Source: Comamonadaceae bacterium UBA4962
GTDB lineage: Bacteria > Pseudomonadota > Gammaproteobacteria > Burkholderiales > Burkholderiaceae_C
Direction: 5' to 3'
Assembly (NCBI GenBank): GCA_002397315.1
Contig: DHAE01000029.1
Location: forward strand, 83,053-147,052
DNA: 64,000 bases
The translations under genes and the position numbers were made by a program. Within the stretch, counting starts at the first letter, position 1; every line of letters begins with the position of its first letter. The notes beneath the pieces were generated by a model. That model was not told the DNA's origin, made no database searches, and worked only from the letters and a program-made list of their open reading frames with translations. This document shows, in pieces, positions 1-8,333 of the stretch.

Positions 1-1317
1 CTGGAGCCCGGCGAGTACGTGCACAGCCACAACCTGGAACTCGTGGACTATTACCGCGATCCGGCCTTCGGCACGGACGTGCGTCCCGTGGACTACGTAC
101 CCGAGAGCGAGCGCGCCACGTTCCAGGGCTTCGTGCGCGCGGACGGCAGCGTGGGCACGCGGAATTTCATCGGCATCCTCTCATCGGTGAATTGCTCCGC
201 CACGGTCATCAAGCAGATCGCCGCGCACTTCACGCCCGAGCGGCTGCGCGATTTTCCCCACGTGGACGGCGTGGTGGCGTTCGCGCAGACCAGCGGTTGC
301 GGCATGTCGTCGCCCAGCGAGCATTTCGACGTGCTGCGCCGCACGATCGCGGGCTATGCGCGGCACCCGAACCTGGCGGGCGTGCTGATCGTGGGCCTGG
401 GCTGCGAGCGCAACCAGGTGGACGGCCTCGTGGAATCCCAGGGACTGGAGCGCGGCCGGCTGCTGCACACGCTGGTGATGCAGGACGTGGGCGGCACGCG
501 CGCCACCATCGCCGCCGGCATCGCGGCCATCGAGGCGATGCTGCCCGCGGCCGATGCGGCGCGCCGCAGCACGGTGCCCGCCAGCCACCTGAAGATCGGG
601 CTCGAATGCGGCGGATCGGACGGCTTCTCGGGCATCACGGCCAACCCGGCTCTGGGCGCGGCCATGGACGTGCTCGTGCGCCACGGCGGCACCGCCATCC
701 TGTCGGAAACGCCGGAGATCCACGGCGTGGAGTTCATGCTCACGCGCCGCGCCGTCACCCCGGCGGTGGGACAGAAGCTGCTCGACCGCCTGGCGTGGTG
801 GGAGCGCTACGCCGCCGGGCAGAACGCGCAGTTCAACGGCGTGGTGGGCCACGGCAACCAGGCCGGTGGCCTCGCGAACATCTTCGAGAAATCGCTCGGC
901 TCGGCCATGAAGGGCGGCACCACGCCGCTGCGCGCCGTGTACGAATACGCCGAGCGCATCGAGGAGAGCGGCTTCGTCTTCATGGATTCGCCGGGCTACG
1001 ACCCGGTGGCCGCCACGGGCCAGATCGCGAGCGGCGCGCAGCTCATCTGCTTCACCACCGGACGCGGCTCGATGTTCGGCAGCAAGCCGGCACCGACGAT
1101 CAAGCTCGCCAGCAACACGCCCATGTACCGCCGGCTGGAGGAGGACATGGATATCAACTGCGGCGTGATCCTGGACGGCGAGCTGACGGTGCCCGAGATG
1201 GGCGAGCGCATCTTCGCGCAGATCCTGCGGCATGCGAGCGGCGAGGCCACCAAGAGCGAGCTGCTGGGCCTGGGCGACCATGAGTTCGTGCCCTGGCACC
1301 TGGGCATCGTGAGCTGA
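1..1317 (+). CDS. UxaA-family sugar-acid dehydratase (altronate/galactarate type), 5' end outside window
   Basis: The frame is open from base 1, so only the C-terminal 438 residues are present. The start lies in the tail of the small SAF domain (GEYVHSHNLEL), followed by the large UxaA domain beginning near RADGSVGTRNF. Members dehydrate hexuronate or hexarate acids (altronate, galactarate) using a metal. Cys and Gly-rich motifs typical of the large domain (TSGCGMSS, GLGCERNQ, ECGGSDGFSG) are visible. The next two genes, a semialdehyde dehydrogenase and an HpcH/HpaI aldolase, run in the same direction with short gaps, so this is most likely a sugar-acid operon. A 5-keto-4-deoxyglucarate product would suit both neighbours. 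Galactarate and altronate dehydratases cannot be told apart by eye. Confidence 0.88.
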   Translation: MEPGEYVHSHNLELVDYYRDPAFGTDVRPVDYVPESERATFQGFVRADGSVGTRNFIGILSSVNCSATVIKQIAAHFTPERLRDFPHVDGVVAFAQTSGCGMSSPSEHFDVLRRTIAGYARHPNLAGVLIVGLGCERNQVDGLVESQGLERGRLLHTLVMQDVGGTRATIAAGIAAIEAMLPAADAARRSTVPASHLKIGLECGGSDGFSGITANPALGAAMDVLVRHGGTAILSETPEIHGVEFMLTRRAVTPAVGQKLLDRLAWWERYAAGQNAQFNGVVGHGNQAGGLANIFEKSLGSAMKGGTTPLRAVYEYAERIEESGFVFMDSPGYDPVAATGQIASGAQLICFTTGRGSMFGSKPAPTIKLASNTPMYRRLEEDMDINCGVILDGELTVPEMGERIFAQILRHASGEATKSELLGLGDHEFVPWHLGIVS

Positions 1318-1380
1318 GCACCGGCCCGGGTGCATGCGGGTTGCCGCCGCCACCGCTTCCTTTCGTTTTCCTTGCGCGAC

Positions 1381-2877
1381 ATGACCACATCCTCTTCTTC
1401 GCCCGCCCCATCTCTTTCCGCCGCCCGGCCGCTGGTGCGCAGCCAGCTCTGCATTGCCGGCCGCTGGCAGGCCGCGGCCAGCGGCGCCACCTTCGCCGTC
1501 ACCGATCCGGCCACGGGCGAGACGATCGCGCACGTGCCCGACGGCGGCCCCCAGGACGCGCGCGCCGCCACCGATGCCGCCCACGCGGCCTTCGCCACCT
1601 GGCGCCACGTGCCGGCCAAGCAGCGCGCGGCCCTGATCAAGCGCTGGAACGATCTCGTCCTGGCCCACCAGGAAGGGCTGGGCGCGCTCATCTCGCTGGA
1701 ACAGGGCAAGCCGCTCGCCGAGGGCAAGGGCGAGGTGGCCTATGCCGCGAGCTACATCGAGTGGTTCGGCGAAGAGGCCACGCGCATGAACGGCGAGGTG
1801 ATTCCCGCGCCCGTGCCGGGCCGGCGCATGTTCGCCCTCAAGGAGCCCGTGGGCGTGGTGGCCGCCATCACGCCCTGGAACTTTCCCGCCGCGATGATCG
1901 CGCGCAAGATCGCCCCCGCGCTCGCCGCCGGCTGCACGGTGGTCTGCAAGCCGGCGGAAGACACGCCGCTCACCTCGCTCGCACTCGTGGCGCTGGCCGA
2001 AGAAGCGGGCATTCCGCCCGGCGTGCTGAACATCGTCACCGCCTCGCGCGAGCACACGCCCGGCGTGGTCGACGCCTGGCTCGACGATTCCCGCGTGCGC
2101 AAGATCACCTTCACCGGCTCCACGCCCGTGGGCAAGCATCTGGCGCGCCGCAGCGCCGACACGCTCAAGAAGCTCTCGCTGGAACTCGGCGGCAACGCGC
2201 CCTTCATCGTGTTCGAGGATGCCGACGTGGATGCGGCGGTGGACGGCTTCATGGCCGCGAAGTTCAGGAACGGCGGGCAGACCTGCGTGTGCCCGAACCG
2301 CGTGTTCGTGCACCGCGCCGTGCACGATGCATTCGCGCAGAAGCTTGCCGCGCGCGTGCAGGCCCTGCACGTGGGCCCGGCGACGGACCCGGCCTCGCAG
2401 ATCGGCCCGATGATCAACGCGCGCGCCGTCGAGAAGATCGAGCGCCACGTGCAGGATGCCGTGGCGCGCGGCGCAAAGGTGGTCGCCGGCGGCAGGCGCC
2501 TGGATGCGCTGGGCGCCCACTACTACGCGCCCACCGTGCTCACGGGCGCGGATGCCAGCATGGCCTGCGCCTGCGAGGAGACCTTCGGCCCGGTGGCGCC
2601 GCTCACCGTCTTCGACAGCGAAGAAGACGTGATCGCCGCCGCCAACGACACGCCCTTCGGCCTGGCCGCGTATTTCTACAGCAACGACGTGCGCCGCATC
2701 TGGCGCGTGGCCGATGCGCTGGAGAGCGGCATCGTCGGCATCAACGAAGGCGCACTCGCGGCCGAGGCCGCGCCGTTCGGCGGCGTGAAGGAATCCGGCT
2801 ACGGCCGCGAGGGTTCCACCCACGGGCTGGACGATTACCTGCACACCAAGTACCTTTGCCAGGGCGGGCTCGGCTGA
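1381..2877 (+). CDS. NAD(P)-dependent semialdehyde dehydrogenase (succinate- or 2-oxoglutarate-semialdehyde type)
   Basis: A 498-residue aldehyde dehydrogenase of the GabD/SSADH class. It shows the cofactor-binding ITPWNFPAAM segment, the FTGSTPVGK turn, the LELGGNAP motif with the general-base Glu, and the catalytic Cys in NGGQTCVCPN. The ATG at 1381 is chosen because upstream in-frame starts would add only low-complexity residues. It follows the UxaA-type gene by 63 bp and precedes the aldolase. In sugar-acid catabolism such enzymes oxidise 2-oxoglutarate semialdehyde to 2-oxoglutarate; plain succinate semialdehyde is the other common substrate. The neighbourhood favours the first, but the residues seen do not decide it. 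Confidence 0.85.
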   Translation: MTTSSSSPAPSLSAARPLVRSQLCIAGRWQAAASGATFAVTDPATGETIAHVPDGGPQDARAATDAAHAAFATWRHVPAKQRAALIKRWNDLVLAHQEGLGALISLEQGKPLAEGKGEVAYAASYIEWFGEEATRMNGEVIPAPVPGRRMFALKEPVGVVAAITPWNFPAAMIARKIAPALAAGCTVVCKPAEDTPLTSLALVALAEEAGIPPGVLNIVTASREHTPGVVDAWLDDSRVRKITFTGSTPVGKHLARRSADTLKKLSLELGGNAPFIVFEDADVDAAVDGFMAAKFRNGGQTCVCPNRVFVHRAVHDAFAQKLAARVQALHVGPATDPASQIGPMINARAVEKIERHVQDAVARGAKVVAGGRRLDALGAHYYAPTVLTGADASMACACEETFGPVAPLTVFDSEEDVIAAANDTPFGLAAYFYSNDVRRIWRVADALESGIVGINEGALAAEAAPFGGVKESGYGREGSTHGLDDYLHTKYLCQGGLG

Positions 2878-2961
2878 TGCCGCCAGGCGGTTTCGCCGCC
2901 CGGAAGCCCTCGTCCACCCGCATCCCACCCCGCCCGCCGCACTCGACCGGAAAACCCACCG

Positions 2962-3765
2962 ATGCCCGCACACAACCCCTTCAAAGCGGCCCTCGCCGCC
3001 TGCCAGCCGCAGATCGGCCTCTGGCTCTCCATGGCCGATCCCTACCTCGCCGAGGCGGCCGCGACCACCGGATACGACTGGCTGCTGATCGACGGCGAGC
3101 ATGCGCCCAACGACCTGCGCAGCACCCTCGGCGCGCTGCAGGCCGTGGCGCCCTACCCTTCGCAACCCGTGGTGCGCATCGCCGAAGGCAGCACGGCCCT
3201 CATCAAGCAGGTGCTGGACATCGGCGCGCGCACGCTGCTGGCGCCGATGGTGGACACGCCCGAACAGGCCCGTGCGATCGCCGCCGCCACGCAGTACCCG
3301 CCGCACGGCATCCGCGGCGTGGGCAGCGCGGTGGGCCGCGTGTCGCAATGGAGCGGCCGGGCGGACTACCTCGCCGTGGCCGACGACGAGGTCTGCCTGC
3401 TCGTGCAGGCCGAGACGGTGACCGCACTGCGCAACCTGCCCGCGATCTGCGCGGTGGAGGGCGTGCACGGCGTCTTCATCGGGCCGGCGGATCTGGCGGC
3501 CTCCATGGGCCACCGCGGCAACCCCGGCCACCCGGAAGTGCAGGCCGCGATCGAGGACGCCATGCGCACCATCGTCGCGAGCGGCAAGGCCGCCGGCACG
3601 CTGACCTCGGACCCGGCCCTGGCGCAGCGCTACCTGGATCTGGGCTGCACTTTTGTGGCGGTGGGTGTGGATGTGCTGATGTTCGTGGGTGCGGCGAGGC
3701 GGCTACGGGCGCATTTCGGAGGACCGGTCACGGTTGCGTCGGAGAAATCCAACGCGGCCTATTGA
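2962..3765 (+). CDS. HpcH/HpaI-family class II aldolase (2-dehydro-3-deoxyglucarate aldolase-like)
   Basis: A 267-residue TIM-barrel aldolase. The motifs fit the HpcH/HpaI family: GLWLSMADPYLAE near the N terminus, WLLIDGEHAPND with the acidic residues next to the active site, LLAPMVDTPEQA in the middle, and GVFIGPADLAASMGH for substrate binding. Family members use Mg2+ or Mn2+ to cleave 2-keto-3-deoxy acids into pyruvate plus an aldehyde; GarL, for example, yields pyruvate and tartronate semialdehyde. Third gene of the sugar-acid operon, 84 bp after the dehydrogenase. 4-Hydroxy-2-oxoheptanedioate aldolase is the main alternative, but the UxaA-type neighbour argues for a sugar-acid substrate. 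Confidence 0.85.
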   Translation: MPAHNPFKAALAACQPQIGLWLSMADPYLAEAAATTGYDWLLIDGEHAPNDLRSTLGALQAVAPYPSQPVVRIAEGSTALIKQVLDIGARTLLAPMVDTPEQARAIAAATQYPPHGIRGVGSAVGRVSQWSGRADYLAVADDEVCLLVQAETVTALRNLPAICAVEGVHGVFIGPADLAASMGHRGNPGHPEVQAAIEDAMRTIVASGKAAGTLTSDPALAQRYLDLGCTFVAVGVDVLMFVGAARRLRAHFGGPVTVASEKSNAAY

Positions 3766-3883
3766 TGAAAACTCCAAAGATGGAATCTTGCCTTGCGGAA
3801 TGACCTACGGTAGCGACACGAACGTACCCAGTCTGCATAAACTCGGAGGTTTAGTAACAGTTTGCTAACAACGTGAGGCAACG

Positions 3884-4588
3884 ATGAGAAAATTCCTATT
3901 GGGCCTGGTGGCTCTGGCAGCGGCAGGCACCTCGTTCGGCGCCACCGTGAACATCAACAGCACGGGCAACTACGCCACGCTGGAGAACTACACGAACTGC
4001 ACGTCCACCCCAACCAGCCTGTGTGCGAACTTCCTGACCACGCAGAACATCTCGGGTTCGTTCAGCACCGCAGCCGCGCTGCCGGCCAATGCGAACAGCT
4101 TGGAGATCGGGTCCACAGTCACGGCCTACAGCCTCACCAGCGGTCTGGACACCATCGGGTCCACCGACACCAACTCCCGCCTCAACTCGCTGCGCATCAG
4201 CACTGACGCCTCTGGCAATATCACCGCCATCAACACGATGGTCGTGGTGCAGTGGATCACCGGTTCCGCGCCGCACACCAACGCCAACCGCATCAACGCG
4301 GTCACCCTCGTCGGTGCAGTCACTGCCAGCACCCACAATTCCGGCTGTACCACGGTCGGTACGGGAGCCAGCGGCGTGACCGATACCTGCCTTGTGGCAG
4401 TGGTGACCGACACGTCCCGCAGCACTGCCAGAAACGCGCCTTACAGCGTTTCCATGGCCCAGCAGCCCCAGCCCCCCGTCACCGGCGGCACGGTAGCACC
4501 GATCCCCACGGTGTCCGAATGGGGCCTGATCCTGATGGCGTCGCTGCTGGGTCTGTTCGGCATCGCACGCCTGCGCCGCCAGCGCTGA
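3884..4588 (+). CDS. IPTL-CTERM sorting-domain protein, exported, unknown function
   Basis: A 234-residue protein with an N-terminal signal peptide (MRKFLLGLVALAAAG, likely cut after SFGA). The body is rich in Thr, Asn and Ser and looks like a beta-rich surface protein. The C terminus has the IPTVSEWG box, a hydrophobic helix (LILMASLLGLFGIA) and a basic tail (RLRRQR). This is the IPTL-CTERM signal, a PEP-CTERM variant recognised by exosortase H in the organisms that carry it. No exosortase gene is in this window. A GAGG ribosome-binding site sits just before the ATG. Base composition is clearly less GC-rich than in neighbouring genes. The body matches no family I recognise. Confidence 0.8.
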   Translation: MRKFLLGLVALAAAGTSFGATVNINSTGNYATLENYTNCTSTPTSLCANFLTTQNISGSFSTAAALPANANSLEIGSTVTAYSLTSGLDTIGSTDTNSRLNSLRISTDASGNITAINTMVVVQWITGSAPHTNANRINAVTLVGAVTASTHNSGCTTVGTGASGVTDTCLVAVVTDTSRSTARNAPYSVSMAQQPQPPVTGGTVAPIPTVSEWGLILMASLLGLFGIARLRRQR

Positions 4589-4617
4589 TCTGTGCCCGGG
4601 CCTCGTGGCCAGACGGT

Positions 4618-4644
4618 AAAAAACCCGCCGCTGGCGGGTTTTTT
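4618..4644. terminator. Bidirectional rho-independent terminator
   Basis: A run of six A, then CCCGCC (4624-4629), a GCT loop, GGCGGG (4633-4638) and six T. The A-tract and T-tract flank the stem symmetrically, so it can end transcription of the IPTL-CTERM gene on the + strand and of pmbA arriving on the - strand. Confidence 0.92.
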
Positions 4645-4703
4645 CATGATCGACGGTGCACTGTCGTCGCGCATGCAGCATGCAGCATGCCGTGGCCCGG
4701 GTC

Positions 4704-6158
4704 TCAGCTGCCCGCCACCTTCATCCGGTTGACCAGCACCGAGCCGATCGTCTTCGCGCCGTAGTTGTAGGCGTCCGCGCCCACGGCCTCGATGCCCAGG
4801 AACATGTCCTTCATGTTGCCCGCGATGGTGATCTCGTGCACGGGGAAGGCGATCTCGCCGTTCTCGACCCAGAAGCCGCTCGCGCCGCGCGAGTAGTCGC
4901 CGGTGACATAGTTCACGCCCTGGCCCATGAGTTCGATCACGAACAGGCCCGTGCCGAGCTTCTTCAGCATCGCGTCGAGGTCGTCGCCTTCCTGCGTGAG
5001 GCGCGAGGTGAGCGTGAGGTTGTGCGAGCCGCCGGCATTGCCCGTGGTGCGCATGCCGAGCTTGCGGGCCGAGTAGGTGCTGAGGAAGTAGCCCTGCACC
5101 TCGCCGGCATCCACCACCTTGCGCGGCGCCACGCGCACGCCCTCTTCGTCGAAGGGCGAGCTGCCCTTGCCGCGCACGATGAACGGGTCTTCGGCGATGT
5201 CGATGTGGTCGGGGAAGACGCGGCGGCCGAGCGAATCCAGCAGGAAGCTGCTCTTGCGGTAGAGCGCCCCGCCGCTCACCGCCTGGGTGAAGGCGCCGAG
5301 CAGGCCGGAAGCGAGCGTCGATTCGAACAGCACGGGGCATTCGGTGGTGGGAATCTTGCGGCTGCCCAGGCGGCTCAGGGCGCGTTCGGCGGCATAGCGG
5401 CCCACCGCCACGGGCGACGCCAGCTCGGCCGCGTCGCGCATGGAGGAATACCACGCGTCGCGCTGCATCTCGGCATTGCGGCCCGGCAGCGAGGCGATGG
5501 GCGCCACCGAGAGGCTGTGGCGCGAACTGGCGTAGCCGCCCCGGAAGCCGTGCGTGTGGGCGCTGAAGAAGTGGCTCTGCTGGGCCGAGACACCGGCGCC
5601 CTCGCTGTTGGTGATGCGGCGGTGCGTGCGCAGCGCGGCCTCCTCGCATTCGAGCGCGATGCGCGCGGCCTCTTCGCTGGTGATGGTCCAGGGATGGAAG
5701 AGGTCCAGCTCGCGGTGCGTGCCGGGGGCGGCCACGTCCGCCACGTCGGGCAGGCCGGCCACCGGGTCTTCGGCGGTGAAGCGCGCGATGTCGTAGGCGG
5801 CCTGCACGGTCTGCTCGATGGCGCGCTCGGAGAAGTCCGACGTGCTGGCGTTGCCGCGGCGGTTGCCCACGTAGACGGTGACGCCCAGCGACTTGTCGCG
5901 GTTGCGCTCCACCGTCTCCAGCTCGCCCTTGCGCACGCTCACCGAAAGACCGCAGCCTTCGGAGGCTTCGGCGCCCGCGTCGGTGGCCCCCAGGCGCAGC
6001 GCGTGGGCCAGGGCCCGGTCGACCAGTTCCTCGAACACGCCGCGGCTGTAGCTGAAGCCGTTGCCGGCATCGCCGCCGACGGGCACGGACGCGGGAGCGG
6101 AGGGGCGGGCGGAAGAGGCAGCGGCGCGGGCTGCGGTACGGGGGCGGGTGGTCTTCAT
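4704..6158 (-). CDS. pmbA: PmbA/TldE-type metalloprotease subunit
   Basis: A 484-residue member of the TldD/PmbA (U62) family. TldD-PmbA heterodimers act as a metalloprotease that degrades unfolded peptides and matures some modified peptides. PmbA is the subunit without the zinc-binding HExxxH helix, and none is seen here. Recognisable segments are the N-terminal DAGAEASEGCGLSVSVRKGE, the EDPFIVRGKGSSPFDEEG stretch and the C-terminal GEIAFPVHEITIAGNM. The start at 6158 (MKTTRPRTAARAA) gives an N-terminal Ala/Arg-rich tail of about 35 residues beyond the E. coli protein. It is divergent from darP, with 64 bp between start codons, an arrangement common in betaproteobacteria. Confidence 0.92.
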   Translation of the reverse strand: MKTTRPRTAARAAASSARPSAPASVPVGGDAGNGFSYSRGVFEELVDRALAHALRLGATDAGAEASEGCGLSVSVRKGELETVERNRDKSLGVTVYVGNRRGNASTSDFSERAIEQTVQAAYDIARFTAEDPVAGLPDVADVAAPGTHRELDLFHPWTITSEEAARIALECEEAALRTHRRITNSEGAGVSAQQSHFFSAHTHGFRGGYASSRHSLSVAPIASLPGRNAEMQRDAWYSSMRDAAELASPVAVGRYAAERALSRLGSRKIPTTECPVLFESTLASGLLGAFTQAVSGGALYRKSSFLLDSLGRRVFPDHIDIAEDPFIVRGKGSSPFDEEGVRVAPRKVVDAGEVQGYFLSTYSARKLGMRTTGNAGGSHNLTLTSRLTQEGDDLDAMLKKLGTGLFVIELMGQGVNYVTGDYSRGASGFWVENGEIAFPVHEITIAGNMKDMFLGIEAVGADAYNYGAKTIGSVLVNRMKVAGS

Positions 6159-6222
6159 ATCGCCGGCTATGATACTTGCCGCCTTCCGCCCCCGCCCAGG
6201 GCCTCTTTTTGTCCCCTCTTCC

Positions 6223-6885
6223 ATGTCCCGCAAACCCAAAAAAGGCTATTTCGTGAAGGGCCATTTCGTCGCCGAAGGCAGCGAACTGGACCTGCAGCTC
6301 AAGGCCGAGCTCAAAGGCACGACCGAAGCCAGCCGCACCGACCTCAAGCGCGAGAGCGATGCGCTGCAGCAGCTCGGCCAGGACCTGCTGACGCTGCGCA
6401 GCGATCTGCAGGCGCGCCTGCAACTGCCCGACAAACTGCAGGACGCGCTGGCCGAGGCCCGCCGCATCACCAACTTCGAAGGCAAGCGCCGGCAGATGCA
6501 GTACGTGGGCAAGCTGATGCGCCAGCTCGATCCATCGATGGTGGTGGCCGCGCGCGCCGCGCTGGACGAGCAGCACAACGGCTCGGCCACGGAAAAACTT
6601 GCGCTGCACGAAGCCGAGCAGTGGCGCGAACGACTGATTGCCGACGACGGCGCCCTGCCCCTCTGGATGGAACGCTTCCCGCGCACCGACACCCAGCAGC
6701 TGCGCGCGCTGATCCGCCAGGCCCGCAAGGACGCGCCCGAGGGCAAGGAGGCCAACGTGCAGGTCTCCCAGGGTCTGGCGCCGCGCAAGGGCCGTGCCTA
6801 CCGCGAACTGTTCCAGCTGGTGCGTGAACAGATGGACGAAGCGGCACTCCACGCCCGCCATGAAGAGGCCGAGCGCGATGCATGA
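6223..6885 (+). CDS. darP: Ribosome-associated protein DarP (YjgA, DUF615)
   Basis: 220 residues; the family has about 180, and the excess is spread over both ends. It starts MSRKPKKGYFVKGHF and is strongly helical and charged, with the conserved KRESDALQQLG and FEGKRRQMQYVGKLMR segments typical of DUF615. Family members help late 50S ribosomal subunit maturation. Divergent from pmbA. Its last 8 bases overlap the start of mogA, so the two are translationally linked. Confidence 0.9.
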   Translation: MSRKPKKGYFVKGHFVAEGSELDLQLKAELKGTTEASRTDLKRESDALQQLGQDLLTLRSDLQARLQLPDKLQDALAEARRITNFEGKRRQMQYVGKLMRQLDPSMVVAARAALDEQHNGSATEKLALHEAEQWRERLIADDGALPLWMERFPRTDTQQLRALIRQARKDAPEGKEANVQVSQGLAPRKGRAYRELFQLVREQMDEAALHARHEEAERDA

Positions 6886-7513
6886 ACCCCTTCCCGCGCC
6901 CGAGCCGGTGCGCATCGGCATCGTGTCGGTGAGCGACCGCGCGAGCCGCGGCGTGTACGAGGACAAGGGCCTGCCCGCGCTGCGCGAGTGGCTGGAGCGC
7001 GCGCTGCACAACCCGGTGCAGTTCGAAGAGCGGCTGATTCCCGACGAGCAGGAGCGCGTCAGCGCCACGCTGATCGACCTGGTGGACGCCGCGGGTTGCC
7101 ATCTGGTGCTGACCACGGGCGGCACGGGCCCCGCACCGCGCGACGTGACGCCCGAGGCGACGCTGGCCGTCGCGCACCGCGAGATGCCGGGCTTCGGTGA
7201 ACAGATGCGGCAGATCGGCCTGCGCTTCGTGCCCACGGCCATCCTGTCGCGGCAGGTGGCGGTGATCCGCCACGGCAGCCTGATCGTCAACCTGCCGGGC
7301 CAGCCGAAGGCGATCGCGGAGACGCTCGAAGGGCTGAAGGATGCCGACGGCACCGCGATCGTACCCGGCATCTTCGCGGCCGTGCCCTACTGCATCGACC
7401 TGATCAAAGGGCCCTATCTGGAAACGCGCGAATCGGTGTGCAAGGCGTTCCGGCCCAAGGACGCGCGGCGGCCGGCACGGCCCGAAGCCCCTACTTCCCC
7501 ACCAGCGCGTTGA
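6878..7513 (+). CDS. mogA: Molybdopterin adenylyltransferase
   Basis: 211 residues of the MogA/MoaB fold. Key motifs are IGIVSVSDRASRG at the N terminus, the TTGGTG loop followed by RDVTPEA, and NLPGQPKA near the C terminus. MogA adenylates molybdopterin before molybdenum insertion, the last stage of cofactor synthesis. The ATG at 6878 lies inside the darP 3' end. The 3' end overlaps the convergent cysE gene by 23 bp (7491-7513), so the two stop codons lie inside each other's coding sequence. The last 20 residues are Arg/Pro-rich and follow from this overlap. Confidence 0.92.
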   Translation: MHEPLPAPEPVRIGIVSVSDRASRGVYEDKGLPALREWLERALHNPVQFEERLIPDEQERVSATLIDLVDAAGCHLVLTTGGTGPAPRDVTPEATLAVAHREMPGFGEQMRQIGLRFVPTAILSRQVAVIRHGSLIVNLPGQPKAIAETLEGLKDADGTAIVPGIFAAVPYCIDLIKGPYLETRESVCKAFRPKDARRPARPEAPTSPPAR

Positions 7514-8285
7514 GCTTCTCGGCCTCGAACTGCTCGTTGCGCGCCGCATCGCAGGGCACGCAATCGCGCGCCTGCGGGGCCGCGTGCGAGAGCGTTTCGA
7601 TCGCGGCCCAGAGCAGCGCGATCTGGCGCTCCTGCGACGACGCGTTGTCGATCAGGCCGCGCATGGCCTGGGAGAGCGGGTCGTCTTCCTGCGTGACGCC
7701 ATAGGCCGAGAAGGCGCGCGGCGCCGGCCGGGGCGCGCTGGCCTCGGCCACGTCGGCGCTCTGACCGGCCTTGGAGGGCACGATGCGCGCCGGGATGCCC
7801 ACCGCCGTGGCGCCCGCGGGCACGGGCTTGATGACGACGGCATTGCTGCCGATCTTCGCGCCGTCGCCCACCTCGAAGCCGCCCAGCACCTTCGCGCCCG
7901 CGCTCACCACGACGTCGCGGCCCAGCGTGGGATGGCGCTTGGCGCCCTTGTAGAGCGAGGTGCCGCCCAGGGTCACGCCCTGGTAGATGGTGCAGCCGTC
8001 GCCGATCTCCGCGGTTTCGCCGACGACGACGCCCATGGCATGGTCGAAGAACACGCGCTCGCCGATCTTCGCGCCCGGATGGATCTCGATGCCCGTGAGC
8101 CAGCGCGCGCAGTGCGAGATGAAGCGACCCGGCCACTTCAGGCCGTGCGTCCAGCACCAGTGCGCGGGCCGGTGCAGCCAGATGGCGTGCAGGCCGGGGT
8201 AACAGGTGACCACCTCCCAGGTGCTGCGGGCCGCGGGATCGCGGTCGAGGATGCACTGGATGTCGGAGCGCAGGCGGGCAAACAT
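7491..8285 (-). CDS. cysE: Serine O-acetyltransferase (EpsC-type)
   Basis: 264 residues. The short N-terminal helical part (MFARLRSDIQCILDRDP) and the left-handed beta-helix built from hexapeptide repeats (IEIHPGAKIGERVFFDH, then GDGCTIYQGVTLGG) identify serine acetyltransferase of the short EpsC class. It makes O-acetylserine from serine and acetyl-CoA for cysteine synthesis. The catalytic His of the HPGA and FFDHAMG segments is present. A C-terminal extension of about 85 residues after the helix is unusual in length and may hold the feedback-sensitive tail. Convergent with mogA and downstream of trmJ on the same strand with 48 bp between. Confidence 0.93.
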   Translation of the reverse strand: MFARLRSDIQCILDRDPAARSTWEVVTCYPGLHAIWLHRPAHWCWTHGLKWPGRFISHCARWLTGIEIHPGAKIGERVFFDHAMGVVVGETAEIGDGCTIYQGVTLGGTSLYKGAKRHPTLGRDVVVSAGAKVLGGFEVGDGAKIGSNAVVIKPVPAGATAVGIPARIVPSKAGQSADVAEASAPRPAPRAFSAYGVTQEDDPLSQAMRGLIDNASSQERQIALLWAAIETLSHAAPQARDCVPCDAARNEQFEAEKLNALVGK

Positions 8286-8333
8286 GGGGAATCGGGGCTT
8301 TGAATAAGCTCTTCACGAAAAGAGCCGTGCAGT

